From Crambe crambe (Eukaryota > Porifera > Demospongiae > Poecilosclerida > Crambeidae): a stretch of 64,000 nucleotides of DNA. Location of the stretch: NCBI GenBank assembly GCA_963924555.1, contig OZ004590.1, positions 6,006,001-6,070,000 of the forward strand, given 5' to 3'. Under the pieces are notes generated by a model. The model worked only from the letters and a program-made list of their open reading frames with translations, searched no databases and was not told the DNA's origin. Shown here piece by piece: positions 60,053-64,000 of the stretch. The position numbers and the translations under genes were made by a program. The number at the start of each line of letters is the position of its first letter. Within the stretch, counting starts at the first letter, position 1.

Positions 60053-61298
60053 ATGATGCAGGATGATGAGAGGGTGGAGATTCACTTACTACATTCCAGA
60101 GCTGACCTCTTGGAGGAGACAGCCCAACTCATCAACAAGGAATGGCCCAGATCCACGACTGCTAGGTACCTCATTCCTATCCCTTCCAACCTAAATCATT
60201 ACTCTTCATTGACACATTAAATTTCCTCCATTTCAGAATGTCTTCCCTCTCTGCTGCACAAGAGGGACCATTGCCATGTTCTCTTGTTATGACTATTTCA
60301 CCCAGCAACAGAGTCATTGGACATGCACGACTAATGCCTGTCATTGGCCAACCTGAATCTGCTCTTATCGAGACTGGTTAGCACTACTTTTTGAGCCGGA
60401 GTATTTATCTCACTATTAAGCATTGCAAGTTGGAAAATGACTTTTCAAAGCTATATTTCTGACTGAGTGGAGGTCAATGATTCATGTAGAACAGTCATAT
60501 GGATGTATGTGGATGTCTATATATTAACACATGTGACAGTCGAGGGTAGAAATCAAACTTTATTCACGCTTTCTACTTTTGAAAAAAAAAAAAAATTCGA
60601 AAGGCAGAAAATTTTATTGTAAAGCATCAGTCATGACAAAAGTAAACTTCGACTAAAACATGATTTCTACCCTCGACTCTCACATATGCTTACTTGGAGA
60701 ATTTATCTATTAATTTTTTGTCACATTTATAGTTATTGTGTCACCAGAACTAAGGGGACATGGTCTGGGTAGGCGCATAATGGAGGAATTGGAGCATCAT
60801 GCAAGCAGCATTGGAATCACCAGCTTACACCTCTCCACTCACGATAAGGTACACTTCTATTCTCACCTCGGCTACAAGAACGGTCCTGTTGTCAGTCCTT
60901 TGAGGAAATGCATTGCCGTGCTGCAGAATCAGGTAGGCAGCTATACTTTATTCATTACCAACATCAAAATGAATAATCCGTTTTCAAGCTATAGTTGTAT
61001 GATATTAAATAGACATAGATACTCAATGTTGCAGTAATATGCAAGCATTATGACAGTTAATTTTAACTTTTAGAAGGTTTCATTGGAAGCAGCTGGAGGA
61101 AGCAATTCTCTAGTGTCTCATACTGATGACAATGATGATAAATTGTTGGAATCGTTAGAAGAATTGCCACTCGCCCCCCATCCACCAGCCCCAGCTGCTC
61201 CCTGCATTCCACCTCCATGTCCACCACCCCCACCTCCACCTGCTGCTATTCATAATGCTGACCTTGCAACAGTATGGATGATAAAATTCTTGTCATAG
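60053..61298 (+). CDS. NAA80: N-alpha-acetyltransferase 80 (actin N-terminal acetyltransferase)
   Basis: Four exons: up to 60165, 60237-60376, 60733-60932 and 61074-61298. GNAT fold with VIGHARLMPVIGQPESALIE, VSPELRGHGLGRRIMEELE (acetyl-CoA loop R-G-x-G-x-G/A) and HFYSHLGYKNG. The N-terminal INKEWPRSTTARMSSL matches the WPRS..SR.HSL motif of human NAA80. A proline run (CIPPPCPPPPPP) precedes the last strand TVWMIKFLS, as in human NAA80, where polyproline recruits profilin-actin. The enzyme acetylates the processed N-terminus of actin in the cytosol. ATG at 60053 is preferred (MMQDDERVEIHLL); the frame is open upstream to an ATG at 59957. Confidence 0.93.
60529..60688. mobile_element. MITE with about 26-bp terminal inverted repeats (in NAA80 intron)
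   Basis: The left end CATGTGACAGTCGAGGGTAG (continuing AAATCA) is matched by an inverted right end TGATTTCTACCCTCGACTCTCACAT. The interior is about 110 bp, AT-rich with an A13 run. No coding capacity. Confidence 0.8.
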
Positions 61299-61934
61299 CT
61301 ATAGTTATATTATAAGTTATGGCGCTCTTGTTAGCTACTCACAGAAATATGCTTTGTATGTATTCATTTGTGCTATTAAATAGCTAGTTAGCTACCCTTC
61401 AATTTTCATTCTTCATCTGTCCTTATGGCAGGAATGTTAATATGCCATATTACATAAGTGTATAGCGTTGGGTCAGGCAGGTCAGGCATTTTCTTGATCA
61501 ATATCTTTCACATTCCCGATGGTCTCACTTCAGGTAGCTACAACTGTATTAGCCTCGTTCCTGAAAGAAAAAAAAAAGGGGGCCTGGGAACGAGGCTACA
61601 ACTGTATATATGGTCCATTAATGCAGTTTGCATGACTCCAGTCCTATGATTCATTTACTGACACCAACACCTCTCAGATTCTTCATACCACTCAGTATTA
61701 TGGTGGAGAGCCTGACTAGCAAGACTATTTGCCTGATCATTGCACAAAACACTTCACGCCTCTGCATATAAGATTATTCATATAGAGATATTCATATAGA
61801 GATATTCATCAAAAGATGGTATGCTTGCAAAATGTTCATAGGCTCATGATGACTTTCATAGCTAGGAGTATAGCTATATAAAATTGGCTGAAGTTCGGTT
61901 AGTGTAACTAGATTGTGACTGGCATATTTTGCTC
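61299..61934. other. Intergenic region with a small hairpin insert
   Basis: Between NAA80 and the secreted protein gene. It contains the hairpin at 61550-61598 and a short ATTCATATAGAGAT duplication near 61787. No gene seen. Confidence 0.6.
61550..61598. repeat. Small hairpin insert flanked by a 13-bp direct repeat
   Basis: TAGCCTCGTTCC and GGGAACGAGGCTA form the stem, around an A-run and GGGGGCC. The 13-bp word GCTACAACTGTAT occurs on both sides (about 61537 and 61596), like a target-site duplication. Confidence 0.7.
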
Positions 61935-63987
61935 ATGGTGAAGATGCTTGTCATTGCACTATTGTGTGTGTGTGGTGTTATCACCACTATAAGTTCACAG
62001 GACATACTATTTCAAGATGGAGCTAGTGGTTCAACTGCAGTGTTAGCTGCAATAGGTAGAATACAGCAGTCTGGAGTGTTTGGAAGTGACAATGACCTGT
62101 TACGTCGCATAGCTTATGTGGAGACTCGTGATGGAACTCTTCCAAACACATTCAGGACAGGCTATAATGGAGGGATATGGGCTGTGGATGAGTCTGCATT
62201 CATCAGCACCAAAAATGTCGCACGAAATGCAAGACTACCTGCCAAGTTGAAGCAGATCCAGCAAAGTTTTGGGATTAGCTGGCTCACAGTTGCATGGAGT
62301 GATTTACGCAGGCCCCTCCACAGTGTACTGGCTGCAAGACTCATTCTTTATAATGCAGTGTGTGCTTTCCCTCCTGCTAGTGATCTTGCAGGACAGGCTC
62401 GGATTTGGATTCAGCATTACAATACTAATGGAGACGTCTCAGATTTTGTGACCACATCTACTGGTCTAGAAGGTATGAAGTATTGGTTATAGCACAGCTA
62501 GTGTTCATTGTACATAAACAATCCTCTCACTGTTTCACAGTGATCTCTAGATAGTGCTTTAGGAAAAGCAAGACAAGGACTGAGGCAATTAGGCCAAAAA
62601 TTGATTTGTGTGGTTAAATTTTGGTCCAGTCCACCAGACTCCCAGTAGCTAGCTATTGAGCAGGGTTGTTGCTTGAGATTCACTCAATAATTATTGTGTA
62701 TCTGCCATAGCTATAGTTGTCAAATTTTTTACTGGTCTTAATTATCAATACTAGGGAGTGTTACAGAAAGTGCTGCAAATGAGTTTTTTGTGGGATTTTC
62801 GATTAACTATCAATATACCTATGCGACAACCATCCAAATATTCGTGAGTACACCAGAATCTAATCCTGTGAGATTCACTGTGGCAGGCAGAAGCTTCAAC
62901 TACAGCAGAACAGCTACTCGTCACTCATCAACAATTGTGACTTTGCCCACTGATTTGCGAGTTCAGCATAGTAATGAACGAAATAAAGGGATACATATAA
63001 AAGCCGAAGGAAATAGTAAAATCGTTGTATATGGTCTATCTTCTGCTGCATTTTCAAGTGATGCTTTCTTAGCTCTACCTTGCGGTAGTCAGGCAGTGGA
63101 TGAGTATGAATATTACGGGATGACTTACCGTGCTGTTACTTTTTCTTTGAGTGAGATACTCATTGTTGCATGTCAAGATGCTACAATGATTACTACACCA
63201 TCAGGTACAGTCACGCTAAATAGTCGTGAAACATATTTGTATTCAGGTTCAAGCGACTTCACTGGTGTGAGAATTACATCCACTAAACCAGTCTCTTTTT
63301 ATAGTAATCAACAATGTACCAATATACCAGCAAATAGGTTTGCTTGTGATCACCTTACTGAACAGATACCGCCAACATCTACATGGGGCTCTTCTTTCCT
63401 TGTTGCCTCCCTTGAGGGACGAAGATCAGGAGAAATCTTCAGAATCCTTGCTGCTAAGGCTTCTACCACTGTCAGAGTAAATTGTACTACATTCAGTCGA
63501 GTGCAGGTTTACTTTCTCTCAGCTGCAGGGAGTTGGAATGAATTTAGAATAAATTTCCCTAGTTTCTGTAGCATTGAATCTTCAGCCCCAATATTAGTCA
63601 CTCAGTTTGCACTTGCAAATGATCTAGATGGTGTTGGTGACCCTTTCATGATGATAATACCGCCAGTTGAACAATACAGCAACAATTATGTCTTTAGCGT
63701 CCTTTCATCATTTTCTACAAACTACATAACAATATATGTTGCTACAAGGTTCTACCAGCCAGGAAGAATTTATGTTGATTCTACTAGTCTAGCTGGTTCA
63801 GCTTGGACTGCAGTGTATTGCTCATCTGGCCTCATTTGTGGATACATAACTCGTGTAAGCTTGTCTGCTGGTGAACACAGACTTTATCATCAAGATCCCA
63901 GTGCAAGAGTTGGTGTGTCTGCATATGGATTCAATTCATTTGACTCGTATGGTTATCCTGGAGGGATAGAACTGACACCTGTTCAAT
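61935..63987 (+). CDS. Secreted protein with lysozyme-like(?) domain and IgGFc-binding domain, 3' incomplete
   Basis: ATG at 61935 (MVKMLVIALLCVCGVITTIS) gives a signal peptide. Exon 61935-62472 encodes a roughly 150-residue domain with LLRRIAYVETRDGTLPNTFR, GGIWAVDESAF and SWLTVAWSDLRRPLHSVLAA. The VETRDG glutamate and the GGIW(A/Q)VDE segment are reminiscent of lysozyme or lytic-transglycosylase folds, but this is a guess. Exon 62755-63987 gives SVTESAANEFFVGF..., then GIHIKAEGNSKIVVYGLSS, FLALPCGSQAVDEYEYYGM, VSFYSNQQC, TWGSSFLVASLEGR and VLVTQF-type strands: the N-terminal IgGFc-binding domain of FCGBP/zonadhesin-type mucus proteins. The exon ends at a GTGAGT donor and the gene runs off the right edge, where further adhesive domains would be expected. 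Confidence 0.72.
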
Positions 63988-64000
63988 GTGAGTGAATGTA

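Noticed and set aside
61929-61934. TTG start two codons upstream of the secreted protein ATG
   Set aside because: Non-ATG starts are unusual in animal nuclear genes, and the ATG at 61935 already gives a full signal peptide.

Overview
The window reads as nuclear DNA of an animal with a compact, intron-rich genome. Most genes have many short exons with GT-AG borders, neighbouring start codons are often only 90-200 bp apart, and the background is AT-rich and full of TAGCTA/AGCTAGCT words. Gene content (EGF modules, Notch-ligand-type MNNL domains, an IRAK-like kinase, RSPH9, HAAO, TMEM229, ARMT1, NAA80, GH127, IgGFc-binding) is metazoan. Together with the composition it suggests a demosponge such as Amphimedon; the species call is inference, since no search could be run.

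Layout. 1-2.6 kb (-): 5' part of an IRAK/Pelle-like kinase gene that runs off the left edge. 2.8-3.5 kb (+): a 30-bp minisatellite read in frame into EGF modules. 3.6-3.8 kb: a 200-bp assembly gap. 3.8-7.2 kb (-): a pogo/Tigger-type transposase gene whose spliced 3' half carries alternating basic and acidic exon modules and ends in a PHD-like finger. 8.4-19.5 kb: three paralogous sugar-porter genes (two tandem +, one convergent -); the first lacks its 5' exons. 19.7-24.8 kb (-): two adjacent type I membrane proteins, each with a Notch-ligand MNNL domain that stops at the start of the DSL domain and goes straight to a membrane span and a tyrosine-motif tail. 25.4-29.7 kb (-): ANKRD55-like ankyrin protein. 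29.9-31.8 kb (+): HAAO of the kynurenine pathway. 32.0-32.4 kb (-): TMEM229-like. 32.5-33.0 kb (+): MED9-like. 33.4-48.9 kb (-): a BAR-PH-ArfGAP gene with unusually long, microsatellite-rich introns. 49.1-50.4 kb (+): RSPH9. 50.5-57.2 kb (-): tandem pair of secreted PAN + GH127 proteins. 57.3-59.9 kb (-): ARMT1. 60.1-61.3 kb (+): NAA80. 61.9 kb to the right edge (+): secreted lysozyme-like(?) + IgGFc-binding protein, incomplete.

From 29.7 kb rightwards four head-to-head gene pairs (ANKRD55-like/HAAO, TMEM229/MED9, ArfGAP/RSPH9, ARMT1/NAA80) share very short intergenic spaces that probably act as bidirectional promoters. Small hairpin or terminal-inverted-repeat elements sit in many introns; one family has ends starting CAGTGGAACCTCC, typical of pogo/Tigger non-autonomous elements. 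No tRNA, rRNA, CRISPR or prokaryotic operon signals were seen. Exon borders were read by eye from splice consensus and reading phase and have no transcript support.
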